A stretch of 64,000 nucleotides of DNA from Massilia alkalitolerans DSM 17462 (GTDB lineage Bacteria > Pseudomonadota > Gammaproteobacteria > Burkholderiales > Burkholderiaceae_D). Each line of letters begins with the position of its first letter. Positions within the stretch are counted from its first letter, which is position 1. The position numbers were made by a program, and so were the translations under genes. Of this stretch, positions 45,770 to 55,029 are shown in pieces. The notes beneath the pieces are model-generated. The model did not search any database, was not told the origin of the DNA, and worked only from the letters and a program-made list of their open reading frames with translations. The DNA is taken from the NCBI RefSeq assembly GCF_000427785.1, contig NZ_ATYR01000005.1, forward strand, positions 147,538 to 211,537, given 5' to 3'.

Positions 45770-47458
45770 CTACCAGCCGGGGCTGTCCCTATTGGCGTTG
45801 TCTGCCGCAATCGCGGTCACGACGCCAAGCCTGAACCAGCCCTGCAGCATGGCGCCGATGTCCGGCGCTTCCTCACCGGCCGCTGCGGCGGCCAGCGCGG
45901 CGTCGAGCGCCGTGCCGAAGCTGGCGCCCGCCGCCAGCCGATCCAGGGCCGCAGCTCCCGCTGCGCTCTCCTCCACCACCTCCACCCGCCAGCCGCGCCG
46001 CACCACCAATACCGTGCAAGGCGCGTCGGCGTGCGCCGGCAATGCCGGACCGCCCGGCTGGTGCGCCTGCCAGAGCGCGCCGATGGCCCAGCGGCTGCGC
46101 AGCAGGCTCAGCGAAGGATGCAGGGTGAAACGGGCGCCGTCCAGGGTCTCCGGCGACATCGCCGCCAGGGCGGCCAGGCCGAGCGGTGCCACGTCCGGCG
46201 CCAGGTAAGCGCGGTGGACGGCCCACTCGAGCCGCGCCACGTCGGGCAGGTAGGGATAGGGGGCGGCCGGCGCGAATCCGGCGAGAAAGTCCGCGAAACG
46301 CGCGCCGAAACCGGCCAGGTCCGGGTCTTGCGACGGCGCGGCCTTGCCATAGGCACGCACCAGGCCGGCGAAGAATTCCTCGCCCACCAGCCGGCGCAGG
46401 ACGGGATAGGCCTCGCCCAGGGCGCGCTCCCAGGCGGCGCTCAGGTTGCCGCGGTACAGCGCCAGCCGCTCCACCCCGCCCTCGCTGAGGAAGGGCCGCA
46501 AGGCGGCTTCGTGGCTGCGGTCGATTAGTGCCGCCCCAAAGCGCTGCTGGAGCGCGGCGAGCGCCTCGTCCCTTGGCGCCGGCGGCGCCGGTGGACGGAG
46601 CACCGGCGTAAGGGCAGCCGGCACCGGGTAGTCCCGGGCAATCGCATCGGCGCTGGCTGCCTCCGCCAGCAGGCTGTCGATCGGCGGCAGCTCGGCATCC
46701 CATTCCACCAGGGTCGGCACCCGACCGAAACGCGCCAGCGCGGCGCGGTACAGGTCCCAGACCGGTTCGGCCACGGCGGCGCCATGGTGATCGACCAGCG
46801 CCAGCGGCGTCTCCAGGTGGCCGGCCAGGTGGATTTCGCCGACGCTGCCCACGGGGAGCGCGGCGATGGCGGCGCGCGCGTCTTCGCCGTGGTTGCGCTG
46901 GTTGACATACAGGTTGTTCACGTCGAGCAGGATGCCGCAGCCGGTGCGGCGCGCCAGTGCGGCCAGGAATTCGGCTTCGCTCATGGTGTCGGCGCGAAAG
47001 CGCACATAGGTCGAGACGTTCTCGACCAGCAGGCGGCGGCCCAGCCCTTCCTGCACCCGCGCCACCCGCTCGCACAGCAGCGCCAGGGCGGCTTCGTCGA
47101 GGGCCAGCGGCAGCAGGTCGTTGAGCTGGCGGTCGGCCAGCGCGCCCCAGCTCAGGTGTTCGGAGACGAGGAAGGGATCGACCGCGTCGACCAGGGCGCG
47201 CAGGCGCTCCAGGTGGGCATCGGAAAATCCGTGCGCCGAGCCCAGGCCGAGCCCGACGCCATGCAGGCTGACCGGATAGTCGCGCCGCAGTTCGCTCAGC
47301 ACGTGCCAGTCCCAACCGGCACGGGCGAGGTAGTTCTCGCTGTGGACTTCGAGAAAGCCGACCGGCGGACGCCCTTCGAGGAAGGCGCGGTAGTGCGGCG
47401 TGCGCAGGCCCACGCCGGCCGCAGTGCTTCCCCCCGGGGCCGCAGCGGAGGCGGACAT
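45770..47458 (-). CDS. fused bufferin maturase: MNIO (DUF692, BufB-type) + DUF2063 (BufC-type)
   Basis: The 562-residue protein is two domains in one chain. Residues about 12-285 are a DUF692 TIM barrel of the multinuclear non-heme iron oxidase family, with HGVGLGLGS (His66), SEHLSWG (His101), LVENVSTY (Glu146), [10 protein letters not shown] (Asp179), GEIHLAGH (His210) and [14 protein letters not shown] (Glu252, Asp254) as probable iron ligands. After an Ala/Pro linker (288-297) residues about 299-555 match DUF2063, with [51 protein letters not shown]. In known bufferin operons these are separate BufB and BufC genes. The gene starts three bases after the bufferin precursor stop. Confidence 0.9.
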   Translation of the reverse strand: MSASAAAPGGSTAAGVGLRTPHYRAFLEGRPPVGFLEVHSENYLARAGWDWHVLSELRRDYPVSLHGVGLGLGSAHGFSDAHLERLRALVDAVDPFLVSEHLSWGALADRQLNDLLPLALDEAALALLCERVARVQEGLGRRLLVENVSTYVRFRADTMSEAEFLAALARRTGCGILLDVNNLYVNQRNHGEDARAAIAALPVGSVGEIHLAGHLETPLALVDHHGAAVAEPVWDLYRAALARFGRVPTLVEWDAELPPIDSLLAEAASADAIARDYPVPAALTPVLRPPAPPAPRDEALAALQQRFGAALIDRSHEAALRPFLSEGGVERLALYRGNLSAAWERALGEAYPVLRRLVGEEFFAGLVRAYGKAAPSQDPDLAGFGARFADFLAGFAPAAPYPYLPDVARLEWAVHRAYLAPDVAPLGLAALAAMSPETLDGARFTLHPSLSLLRSRWAIGALWQAHQPGGPALPAHADAPCTVLVVRRGWRVEVVEESAAGAAALDRLAAGASFGTALDAALAAAAAGEEAPDIGAMLQGWFRLGVVTAIAADNANRDSPGW

Positions 47459-47461
47459 GGA

Positions 47462-47785
47462 TTACTTCTGGGCTTCGGCCTTGGCCGGGTCAGCGGCGGC
47501 CTTGCCTTGCGGGGCCTTGTCTTGCGCGACCCGGCCGGCTTCGAGCGAGCCGCCGAGCTGCGTGCAGGTGCCCTTGGCCACGAATTTCCACTCGTTCGGG
47601 TCCTTGTCGACCTTGGCGACACCGGCGCAGCCGTGGGTGGCGGTGCCGCAGTCGTTCTGGCCGGCCTTGGCGACGCCGTAGCAGACTTCCTGGTCGCCCT
47701 TCGGCACCCCCATCTGGTCCTGGGCGGCGGCGTGGGCGCAGACGCCGGCAAGGGCGGCGGCGATCAGGGCGTGGCGGTGGGTCAT
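47462..47785 (-). CDS. bufferin-type RiPP precursor (DUF2282, BufA1-type)
   Basis: The 107-residue protein has a signal peptide ([20 protein letters not shown]) and a mature part with the DUF2282 pattern: [36 protein letters not shown] and [10 protein letters not shown]. Four core cysteines are at 35, 46, 53 and 74; the tail is Lys/Ala-rich. DUF2282 proteins are precursors of bufferins, peptides whose cysteines are oxidatively rearranged by a DUF692 enzyme into copper-binding heterocycles (reported for Caulobacter). The maturase gene follows directly, so the function is strongly supported. Metal specificity is inference. Upstream is a dispersed repeat, and no ECF sigma factor or DoxX gene is in the window. 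Confidence 0.9.
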   Translation of the reverse strand: MTHRHALIAAALAGVCAHAAAQDQMGVPKGDQEVCYGVAKAGQNDCGTATHGCAGVAKVDKDPNEWKFVAKGTCTQLGGSLEAGRVAQDKAPQGKAAADPAKAEAQK

Positions 47786-47878
47786 GCGGGAACTCCTGGC
47801 TGGACGAAGGCGCCAGTATTTATCAGGCGGGGCAAAGATGCAAGGCGGGTTGATTGTTGCGTTAGCGAATGCGCAACG

Positions 47879-47990
47879 AACTTGGATTCCCGCCTGCGCG
47901 GGGGATGACGGACTATAGGTTAGCGCTTGCGATAAACAGCTGCGACACGCACCATGTGCACGTCGTTCCCGCGAAGGCGGGAACCCAATT
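47879..47990. repeat. dispersed inverted-repeat element, copy C
   Basis: Left arm 47879-47911 (AACTTGGATTCCCGCCTGCG, GGGGGATGACGG) and right arm 47958-47990 (GCACGTCGTTCCCGCGAAGG, GGGAACCCAATT). Arms have the order opposite to copies A and B. It separates bufA from the YjfB-like gene. Confidence 0.75.
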
Positions 47991-48016
47991 TCTGCAAGAA
48001 CTGCAATACCGCCAGC

Positions 48017-48214
48017 TTAAGCAGTCGTATTGATCTTGTTTCCCAGATGCGGCGGCAGGTTCGCCGACTGCACCGCCGGCAGCGCTGCGAGCAGCTGGGT
48101 GGCGGTGGCTTCCTGGATCTGCTGGGCCTTCTTGAAGACGGCAAGGCTCACTTCCTGGCGCTGGCCGGTTTCGGCGATGCTGGTGGACAGCTTGGCGATG
48201 CTGGACACATCCAT
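48017..48214 (-). CDS. YjfB-family putative motility protein
   Basis: The 65-residue protein reads MDVSSIAKLSTSIAETGQRQ, EVSLAVFKKAQQIQEATATQ and ends NLPPHLGNKINTTA. This is the YjfB pattern (MDVxxIA..., QEVxxAVLKKALDxQ, NPPHLGxxxDxxA), small helical proteins named putative motility proteins because of their regulation with flagellar genes. No function is proved. The gene stands alone, about 60 bases from mobB. Confidence 0.8.
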   Translation of the reverse strand: MDVSSIAKLSTSIAETGQRQEVSLAVFKKAQQIQEATATQLLAALPAVQSANLPPHLGNKINTTA

Positions 48215-48275
48215 GTCATTCTCCCATTAAGGCGTATCCACCATTTACGGCAGCCGACGGAAGAACTTTAGGCCT

Positions 48276-48791
48276 TCAGCGCATCCATTTCTGCAGCCAG
48301 GCCAGCACTCCATCCGGATCATTCAGGTCCAGCCAGGCCGGCCCGCCCTCTCCGCCCGGCGGCGGCGCGTCCGAGGCCACGGCCAGGATGTCGGGATCCT
48401 CCGGGTACAGGGCCGGCCGACCCAGGCTCGGGCGGAACACTTCCAGCTTGGGCATGCGCTCCCACTTGTAGCCTTCCACCAGGGTCAGGTCGGCCGGCGC
48501 CAGCCGCGCCAGGTGTTCCATCAGCCGCGGCTCCTCGGCCCCGCGCAGTTCGCGCAGGATGGCGACGCGGAAGGGAGACGCCAGCATCACCTCGGCCGCT
48601 CCCGCCATGCGCAGGCGCGCGCTGTCCTTGCGTGGCGGCTCCAGCTCGACGTCGTGGTGGCTGTGCTTGACGACGTTGACCCGCAATCCCCGCCCCGCCA
48701 GGCGGCCGATCAGCGCCTCCAGCAGCGAAGTCTTGCCGCTGCCGGACCAGCCGACCACGCCCAGCACCGGTCCCACTTCAATAGGCGACAC
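48276..48791 (-). CDS. mobB: molybdopterin-guanine dinucleotide biosynthesis adapter MobB
   Basis: The 171-residue protein has the P-loop [40 protein letters not shown] (MobB motif with His/Asp cluster), [17 protein letters not shown], and [20 protein letters not shown]. It binds GTP and assists MobA in adding GMP to molybdopterin for molybdoenzymes. Its start overlaps the end of the GspB-like gene by 14 bases, which points to coupled translation. The link between molybdenum cofactor insertion and the secretion-assembly genes is probably only positional. Confidence 0.93.
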   Translation of the reverse strand: MSPIEVGPVLGVVGWSGSGKTSLLEALIGRLAGRGLRVNVVKHSHHDVELEPPRKDSARLRMAGAAEVMLASPFRVAILRELRGAEEPRLMEHLARLAPADLTLVEGYKWERMPKLEVFRPSLGRPALYPEDPDILAVASDAPPPGGEGGPAWLDLNDPDGVLAWLQKWMR

Positions 48792-49497
48792 GATAGCGGG
48801 AGCCCCGGTAATTCATGATCGCCGCCTTGGGCAGCAGGCGCTCCAGCACCAGTCCGGGCGCGACTTCCTCGCCCTCGCGGCGCAGCATCTTGTCGACCAG
48901 CAGCAGGCGCTCGGCCGGATTCGGCGAATAGATATAGCCGCCGAAGCTGAGCTTCGGGATTTCGCGCTGCACCGATTCCGGCAGCGACTGCAGCGGGCCG
49001 ATATGGTCCTCGGCGGACGGCGCGGCCGGCGCGGCGGCCACCAGGACCGGACGCGCCGGCTCCGGCAGGGCCTCGACCGGTTCGGCGCGCGGCGCCGGCT
49101 GCGGCTTCGGGGCGGGCGCCGGGGGCTTCGCCGACACCGGCGGCGCCTTCGGCTTGACGGGCGCTTCCGGCTTGGCCGGGACCACCGGCTCGGGCGCCGC
49201 CGGCAATGTGGCGACTACCGGCGCCGCGGGGGCGGAAGCCGGAGCGGAAACCGGCGCCGGCGCCGGGACCGGAGCGCTCGCCACCTGCACCGCCGGCGCG
49301 GGCGCCGGCTGGCGCAGCAGGAACAGCGCGCCGAGCGCCACGACGAGGGCGCCGGCGGCGATGCCGATGATGACGGGCTTGCGGCTGCCGCGCGTGTCCG
49401 CGCTCGCGTAGCTGGGCGGCGGCGCGTGGATGGTCGGCGCGTTGCCGAGCTGGCGCTCCGCCTGTGCCTTCTTGAGGGCTTCGAGGATGTAGGACAT
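48778..49497 (-). CDS. gspB: GspB-like general secretion pathway protein
   Basis: The 239-residue protein begins [20 protein letters not shown], the invariant N-terminus of GspB proteins. One membrane helix (about residues 41-60, [20 protein letters not shown]) leads into a long Ala/Pro-rich periplasmic linker, and the C-terminal domain (about 180-239) has [20 protein letters not shown] and [20 protein letters not shown], the T2SSB fold. With ExeA it helps the type II secretin pass or assemble in the peptidoglycan. It follows exeA after three bases and overlaps mobB. Confidence 0.9.
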   Translation of the reverse strand: MSYILEALKKAQAERQLGNAPTIHAPPPSYASADTRGSRKPVIIGIAAGALVVALGALFLLRQPAPAPAVQVASAPVPAPAPVSAPASAPAAPVVATLPAAPEPVVPAKPEAPVKPKAPPVSAKPPAPAPKPQPAPRAEPVEALPEPARPVLVAAAPAAPSAEDHIGPLQSLPESVQREIPKLSFGGYIYSPNPAERLLLVDKMLRREGEEVAPGLVLERLLPKAAIMNYRGSRYRVAY

Positions 49498-49500
49498 GGC

Positions 49501-51105
49501 TTATTTTCCGGTCTTGTCCGTCGCCACCCGAGCCAGCAGGCGCGGCTCGGGCACGCCGGAGAGCTGGTTCAGGCGCATGTAGGTGCGCGGACCGGCCAGG
49601 CCGTCCGCCTTCAGGTGCTGCGCGGCCTGGAAATGCTGCAGCCGCTTGCGCATGCCGGCGTCCAGCACACTGCCCGGCTGCGGCGCCTGCGCGCCGTTCA
49701 GCCCTGCCAGGCGCCCGGCCAGCCAGTCGACGTCCGGCCCGCGCGCGCCCTCGGCCAGTTCCTCGCGGAAGGCGCGCGGCATGCGCCAGAAGGTCGTGAA
49801 CTCGCCGCCGAAACGGGCCACGAAGGTGGCCAGGTCGATCTTCTCGCGGCGCGCGCCGGCGCTCAGGGTCACGCTGTTGCCGTCCAGCGCGGACAGCACG
49901 GCGTAGCCGGTGCGCGGGCCGTCATGCAGGGTGACGACGGCCGGGCGGTCGAGCATGCGCAGTTCGTACAGGCCGCCGCGGCCCTGGTGGCAGCGCAGGT
50001 CGGCCTTGAGCGCCGCCTCGCAGGGCTTGTCGCCCGCCAGCGGCTGCCCCCACAGCGCCGCCAGCTCGCGCAGCGCGTTATGTTCATCTGCCTGCACCGG
50101 CGGCACGCTCGACGGCGCCACCGCGCCTGCCGCCACCGGCACCGCCCTGGCGGGCGCCGCGGCCTGCGCAGGCGGCGCGGAGGCGGCATTGCGCGCGGGC
50201 ATGACTTGCCAGGCCGCTGCACTGACCGCGGCCGCTGCCAGGACGCCGCCGGCGATCACGGGCATGCGCAGGCGGCGCGCTGCGGCCGGCTCGCCGGCGA
50301 AGACTTCGGCGGCCGCTTTTTTCAGGATCTGGCGCGTGACCTGCGGACTGTTCTCGACGTAGGCGCCGAGCAGCGCGCGGTCGCACAGCAGGTTGATGCG
50401 GCGCGGCACCCCATGCGTCAGCGCGTGGATCTGGGGCGTGAGCGCGGGCGGGAACGGCGATCCGCCGGCGCCGGCCACCGCCAGCCGGTGCGCCACATAA
50501 GCGCCGGTCTCGGCCTCGGACAGGGGCCCCAGGTGGTAGCGCGCGATCACGCGCTGCGCCAGCTGCTCCAGCTCGGGACGGGCCAGCATGCTGCGCAGCT
50601 CGGGCTGGCCGATCAGGATGATCTGCAGCAGCTTGCGTTCGCTGGTCTCGAGGTTGGTCAGCAGGCGCAGCTGCTCCAGCACCTCGGCCGACAGGTTCTG
50701 GGCTTCGTCGATGACGAGCACATTGTTGAGCCCCCGGGCATGGGATTCCAGCAGGTAGCGGTTGATCGCATCGACATAGCCTTTCAGGCCGATCGGCGTG
50801 CCGGCCGGCGGCAGTTCGATGCGGAATTCGTCGCATACGCTCAGCAGCAATTCCTCGACGCTCAGGCGCGGATTGAAGATGTAGGCCAGCCGGCAGTTCT
50901 CGGGAATCTGCTCGATGAAGCAGCGGCACACCGTGGTCTTGCCGGCCCCGATCTCGCCGGTCAGCAGGACGAAGCCGCCGCCGCTGCCGATGCCATACAG
51001 CAGGTGTGCGAGCGCTTCGCGGTGGCGCTCGCTCATGAACAGGTAGCGCGGATCGGGGGCGATCGAGAACGGCGCGCCCTTCAGGTGGAAGTAGTGGTTA
51101 TACAT
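49501..51105 (-). CDS. exeA: ExeA/GspA-type AAA ATPase with periplasmic peptidoglycan-binding domain
   Basis: The 534-residue protein starts MYNHYFHLKGAPFSIAPDPR, the typical ExeA N-terminus, with Walker A LLTGEIGAGKTTVCRCFIE, Walker B NVLVIDEAQNLS and sensor IILIGQPELRSML. A membrane helix follows at about 280-296, then a Pro/Ala linker. The periplasmic part (about 335-470) has a papain-like fold remnant and the last 65 residues are a PG_binding_1 domain with LNQLSGVPEPRLL after GPRTYMRLNQ. ExeA/GspA with GspB remodels peptidoglycan so the type II secretin can insert. No other gsp gene is in the window. Confidence 0.92.
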   Translation of the reverse strand: MYNHYFHLKGAPFSIAPDPRYLFMSERHREALAHLLYGIGSGGGFVLLTGEIGAGKTTVCRCFIEQIPENCRLAYIFNPRLSVEELLLSVCDEFRIELPPAGTPIGLKGYVDAINRYLLESHARGLNNVLVIDEAQNLSAEVLEQLRLLTNLETSERKLLQIILIGQPELRSMLARPELEQLAQRVIARYHLGPLSEAETGAYVAHRLAVAGAGGSPFPPALTPQIHALTHGVPRRINLLCDRALLGAYVENSPQVTRQILKKAAAEVFAGEPAAARRLRMPVIAGGVLAAAAVSAAAWQVMPARNAASAPPAQAAAPARAVPVAAGAVAPSSVPPVQADEHNALRELAALWGQPLAGDKPCEAALKADLRCHQGRGGLYELRMLDRPAVVTLHDGPRTGYAVLSALDGNSVTLSAGARREKIDLATFVARFGGEFTTFWRMPRAFREELAEGARGPDVDWLAGRLAGLNGAQAPQPGSVLDAGMRKRLQHFQAAQHLKADGLAGPRTYMRLNQLSGVPEPRLLARVATDKTGK

Positions 51106-51133
51106 CTGCGATCATGCGGGTCCGGTGGATGTC

Positions 51134-51616
51134 CTAGCGGACCGGCAGCGATTTGAACTTCTTGCAATATATCTTGCTTTTGTCATTCATGTAAGCGATC
51201 GTGCTGCCCGGCTTGGACACGCGCAAAGGATAGGGCGAGGCGTCGAGCGGCCGGTAGGCGATGCCGGCGCCGGCGCGGATCGCCCCTTCCAGCTCCTCCG
51301 GCGTGCTCTCGGTCAGGGCGGCGATGAAGACCAGGTCGCTACTGTCGTCGCTGACCATGACTTCCTTGACTTCGGCGCCCCACAGCGTGGCCTCGACCCT
51401 GAACCAGTACGCCCCGCCCTCGCGCTTGTAGGCCGGGCCGAAGGACGTGCTCAGGTAGTCGTAAAAATAACGGTTGTCGAGGTGGCTGCGGCACAGCAGC
51501 GCATTGCCGACGACCTGGCTGAAGGTCGAGGGCATGGCTTGCGCGGCCACGGGACCGGCCAGCAGCGCGCCCAGCAGCGCGGCAGCGGATGCCGATGGGA
51601 AAGGTCGCACGGCCAC
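51134..51616 (-). CDS. secreted protein of unknown function
   Basis: The 160-residue reading frame starts at GTG 51616, directly adjoining the stop of the preceding small gene (TGAGTG). It has a signal peptide (SASAAALLGALLAGPVAAQA) and a mature part with two cysteines (ALLCRSHLD, KIYCKKFKS) plus VGNALLCRSHLDNRYFYDYL. The order Cys ... Tyr/Phe-rich ... beta strands ending in YCKKF is shared by short secreted proteins of Massilia-like genomes, from memory, with no known role. It might be a small periplasmic partner of the nearby histidine kinase or ExeA; nothing supports either. Confidence 0.6.
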   Translation of the reverse strand: MAVRPFPSASAAALLGALLAGPVAAQAMPSTFSQVVGNALLCRSHLDNRYFYDYLSTSFGPAYKREGGAYWFRVEATLWGAEVKEVMVSDDSSDLVFIAALTESTPEELEGAIRAGAGIAYRPLDASPYPLRVSKPGSTIAYMNDKSKIYCKKFKSLPVR

Positions 51617-51802
51617 TCAGAGCTTGGACAGCCAGGCGCGGTTGGCCGCGATCTGGGCCTTGACCGCAGCCGGCAAGGCGTCATAGCAGCCGGGATGCTG
51701 CTTGAGGGCGTGCTCGCGCACTTCCTTCTGCATGCCGTTGACGAGGAACACATACACGGCGGCCCCTTCGGCGTTCTTGCGGGTGCCCATATAGCGAATC
51801 AC
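51617..51802 (-). CDS. small conserved-looking protein, GTG start
   Basis: I take GTG 51802 as the start because AAGGAG lies seven bases ahead of it; the 61-residue product reads IRYMGTRKNAEGAAVYVFLV, NGMQKEVREHALKQHPGCYD and ends VKAQIAANRAWLSKL. No signal peptide or clear domain is seen. One Cys is present. It is translationally linked (TGAGTG) to the secreted protein gene that follows. The frame is open much farther upstream, but that part is antisense to no supported gene end and lies inside the kinase gene region in another frame, so I ignore it. Confidence 0.6.
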   Translation of the reverse strand: MIRYMGTRKNAEGAAVYVFLVNGMQKEVREHALKQHPGCYDALPAAVKAQIAANRAWLSKL

Positions 51803-51951
51803 GGGAGTTCTCCTTCCATGGCCTGCATTATGACACCGCAGGCCCCTGCCCGGCCACGCGGCAGGCACGACAGGCGTCAAGGCGCGCTCTTGCGCCCGCG
51901 CACCCAGCCACGCTGTTGCGGTCGAGCCACAGCTGGACCAGACCGGCTGGC

Positions 51952-54807
51952 TCAGGCCACCTTGACCGCGCCCGGGCGGATTTTTCCGAGGATGTCCATT
52001 AGCCGGTCCACGTCCACCGGCTTGGTCAGGTGATGATCGAAGCCGCTGCTGCGGGTCCGTTTGCGGTCCTCTTCCTGCCCCCAGCCGGTCAGCGCCACCA
52101 GGACCAGCCCGGCCAGTCCCGGCTCGGCCCGCAGGCGCCGCGCCACCTCGAAGCCGTCCATGCCCGGCATGCCCAGGTCCAGCAGGACCACGTGCGGCAC
52201 GAAGCGCCGGACCGCCGCCAGCCCGGCAGGGCCATCGTTCGCGGTGTGCACCTCGGCGCCGGCCGACTGCAGCAGCAGGGCAAGCGACTCGGCGGCGTCG
52301 CCGTTGTCGTCCACCACCAGCACCCGCCGGCCCTCGAGCGGCGCTTCGCCACCGGCGTCGTCCTGGTGCGGCGCGGCCTCGGCTACCCGTGCCAGCGGCA
52401 ACCGGACGATGAACTCGCTGCCGCGCCCCGGCCCCTCGCTGCGCGCCTCGACACTGCCGCCATGCAGCTCGACCAGGCTGCGCACCATCGTCAGCCCGAT
52501 ACCCAGCCCGGCCTGGCCGCGCGCACTGTCGCGGTGGGCCTGGGAGAACATCTCGAACACATGGGGCAGCTTGGCCGCCGGGATGCCGATGCCGGTATCG
52601 CGTATCGACACCAGTACCGAGTCGTCCTCGCGCCGCGCGCCGAGCCAGATGCGCCCGCCGCGGTCGGTGTACTTGGCCGCGTTGTTGAGCAGGTTGCCGA
52701 ACACCTGGGTCAGCCTGACCTTGTCGGCCTCCAGCATCAGGGTTTCTTCCGGCAGCGACACGGTCAGGTCGTGGCGCCCGGCTTCGATCGCCGGCATGCT
52801 GGTCTCGACCGCCATCGCCAGCACCTCGGCCAGCGACAGCTGCTCGCGGCGCAGTTCCAGCTTGCCCTGGGTGATGCGCGAGACGTCCATCAGGTCGTCC
52901 ACCAGGCGCACCATCTGGCGCACCTGGCGCCCCACCATCTCGACCATGCGGTCGGCCGTGCGCCGCCCGTCCGGCCGGCGCAGCAGGTGCACCGCGTTGC
53001 TGATCGGCGCCAGCGGGTTGCGCAGCTCGTGCGCGAGGGTGGCCAGGAACTCGTCCTTGCGGCGGTCGGCGAAGCGCAGCGCCTCCTCGGCCTGCACCGC
53101 CTCGGTGACGTCGATCGAGATGCCGACGTGGCCGCGGTAGGCGCCGTCCGCCCCGAACAGCGGCGCACCGTGGCTCTCGAACCAGTGCCAGCGCCCGTCG
53201 GCGGCGCGTGCCCGCACGCGCTGCTGGAAGGGCGTGCGCTGCCCGATCGCCGCGCGCACCGCGCCGACAAAGCGGGCCTGGTCGTCCGGATGCAGCCGCG
53301 TGCCCCAGCTGTTTTCCGGCGTGGTCCCGGCCTGGATGCCGACCATCTCGATGCTGCGCCGGTTGGCATAGCTCACCTGCCCCGCTTCGTCGAGCTGGAA
53401 GATGAGCGCGGGCGAGGCTTCGGCCAGCACCCGGAAGCGGCCGTCGCTCTCGCGCAGCGCCGCCTCGGCCTGGCGGCGCGCGTCGACGTCGATGTTCATG
53501 CCGATCCAGCGCGCCACGCTGCCGTCGGGATTGCGCAGCGGCGCCGCGCGCACGTTGGTCCAGCGCCAGCCGCCCCCGGCCTGGCGCAGCCGGTACTCGG
53601 CGTTCACCAGCGAGCCTTGGGCCAGCGCCTCGTTCCAGTGATGCAGGATGAAGTGGCGGTCGTCCGGGTGCACCGCATTGAGCCAGCCGTAGCCCAGGCA
53701 TTCGCCCACGCCCTGGCCGGTATACCTGCGCCAGCTCGGCGAATCCGACCGGATGACCCCGTCGGCATCGGCCTCCCAGACCGCCTGCGCGAAGCCCGTC
53801 ACCAGGGTCTCGAAACGCGCCTCGCTGGCCTGCAGCGCCATCTCGGCCTCGCGCGACCCGGTGACGTCGATGATGAAGGCGATGCACTTGCGCGCCTCGC
53901 CTTCGCCGGGCAGGCAGCTCGGCGCCACCATGGCCCACCAGCGGCTGCCGTCCTTGCGCACCAGCTGTTTCATGTAGGGCGCGGTGCGTCCGCCCTCGCG
54001 CAGCTCGGCCAGCGCGCGCTGCGTCGCCTCGGCGAACTCGGGCGTGCCCAGCTCGGTCCAGCGGACCGTGCTGCGCAGCTCGTCGCGGCTGTAGCCGCTC
54101 ATCCGTTCGAGCGCCTCGTTGCAGTCGATGATGCTGCCGTCGAGCAGGTAGAAAGCCAGGCCCACCGCTTCGGTGTGCATGGCCGCGTCCAGGATCGCAT
54201 GGCTTGCACGCAGCTCGCGCTCGGCGGCGGTGCGCTGCGCCGTCTCGCTGGCCAGGCGCAGATGCGCGTCGTGCAGTTCCTCGGTACGCAGGGCGAAGTC
54301 GCGCTCCATGTCGCTGCGCTCGTCCCCGGCAAGGCGCAGGGCCGCCGCGGCGAAGCCGGACAGGCTGCGCAACAGGCGTGCGTCCTCCAGGTCGAAACGG
54401 CGTTCCGGATCGGCCACCCAGAGCATGCCGGACGGTCCGCCGTCGACGGCCCATGGCAGCAGCAGCATCTCGGCCGGCGCCGGTCCGGCCGTGCGCAGCG
54501 AAGGGAACAGGCGCGCCGGATCGCGCAGCAGCACCGGCTCGCTGCCCGCCGTGCGCCAGTCGACGCCGCCGTGGTGCTGGTCCGGGAGGCCGGTGCCGGC
54601 GGCGTCGCAGCGGCACAGCGCGCGCAGCAGGTCTTCCACCCTGCCCGGCACCGCTTCCGGATGGCGCGCCAGTTCCTGCGCGAGCTCAGCGAGGGCCCGG
54701 TTCTCGGCGGCATGGTCCGGCGCGCGGGCGGGCCGCGAGGCCAGCTCGTGGGTCATCACCAGCTCGTCGAGATCGGCCATTGCCTGCGCATGCGCGAGGT
54801 AACTCAT
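51952..54807 (-). CDS. hybrid sensor histidine kinase with GAF-like, three PAS and receiver domains
   Basis: The 951-residue soluble kinase has a GAF-like domain (about 45-160, with PSGMLWVADPERRFDLEDAR), three PAS/PAC units (about 205-325, 330-450 and 455-580; EARFETLVTGFAQAVWEADA marks the second), a HisKA domain with the phosphorylated histidine in DEFLATLAHELRNPLAPISN, an ATPase domain (FGNLLNNAAKYT, RDTGIGIPAAKLPHVFEMF, GLGIGLTMV) and a C-terminal receiver (LVVDDNGDAAESL, VVLLDLGMPGMDGFE with the acceptor Asp, LTKPVD). No membrane helix is seen, so it senses cytoplasmic signals. No separate response regulator is adjacent. Confidence 0.94.
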   Translation of the reverse strand: MSYLAHAQAMADLDELVMTHELASRPARAPDHAAENRALAELAQELARHPEAVPGRVEDLLRALCRCDAAGTGLPDQHHGGVDWRTAGSEPVLLRDPARLFPSLRTAGPAPAEMLLLPWAVDGGPSGMLWVADPERRFDLEDARLLRSLSGFAAAALRLAGDERSDMERDFALRTEELHDAHLRLASETAQRTAAERELRASHAILDAAMHTEAVGLAFYLLDGSIIDCNEALERMSGYSRDELRSTVRWTELGTPEFAEATQRALAELREGGRTAPYMKQLVRKDGSRWWAMVAPSCLPGEGEARKCIAFIIDVTGSREAEMALQASEARFETLVTGFAQAVWEADADGVIRSDSPSWRRYTGQGVGECLGYGWLNAVHPDDRHFILHHWNEALAQGSLVNAEYRLRQAGGGWRWTNVRAAPLRNPDGSVARWIGMNIDVDARRQAEAALRESDGRFRVLAEASPALIFQLDEAGQVSYANRRSIEMVGIQAGTTPENSWGTRLHPDDQARFVGAVRAAIGQRTPFQQRVRARAADGRWHWFESHGAPLFGADGAYRGHVGISIDVTEAVQAEEALRFADRRKDEFLATLAHELRNPLAPISNAVHLLRRPDGRRTADRMVEMVGRQVRQMVRLVDDLMDVSRITQGKLELRREQLSLAEVLAMAVETSMPAIEAGRHDLTVSLPEETLMLEADKVRLTQVFGNLLNNAAKYTDRGGRIWLGARREDDSVLVSIRDTGIGIPAAKLPHVFEMFSQAHRDSARGQAGLGIGLTMVRSLVELHGGSVEARSEGPGRGSEFIVRLPLARVAEAAPHQDDAGGEAPLEGRRVLVVDDNGDAAESLALLLQSAGAEVHTANDGPAGLAAVRRFVPHVVLLDLGMPGMDGFEVARRLRAEPGLAGLVLVALTGWGQEEDRKRTRSSGFDHHLTKPVDVDRLMDILGKIRPGAVKVA

Positions 54808-55029
54808 CAGCTAACGTCACTACGTGTCAAAAGCGGGACGGACAGGCTATGCCAAAAACCCGCCCCATGCCAACAGGGTTCCGCTCGGAATCCAGAGGCC
54901 GCCATGCCGCTCATCCGCAGGAATTGCACTCTGTTCCCCGTTTTCGCAGCTTCGTCGTTTTGCCGGGGCAAGCCGGGACGCCTTACCTTATCGTTCAGGC
55001 TCCCGAATACCGCCACCGACGACAAGAAC

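Noticed and set aside
51803..54616. Leftward open frame of nearly 1000 codons in another frame of the kinase region
   Set aside because: It is an out-of-frame Arg/Pro/Gly-rich translation of the kinase gene; only its last 61 codons have a ribosome site and are kept as a small gene.
52030..55029. Long rightward open frame opposite the histidine kinase, in frame with the DUF2807 gene
   Set aside because: The kinase domains on the other strand are unambiguous. A signal peptide sets the real start of the DUF2807 gene at 55030.
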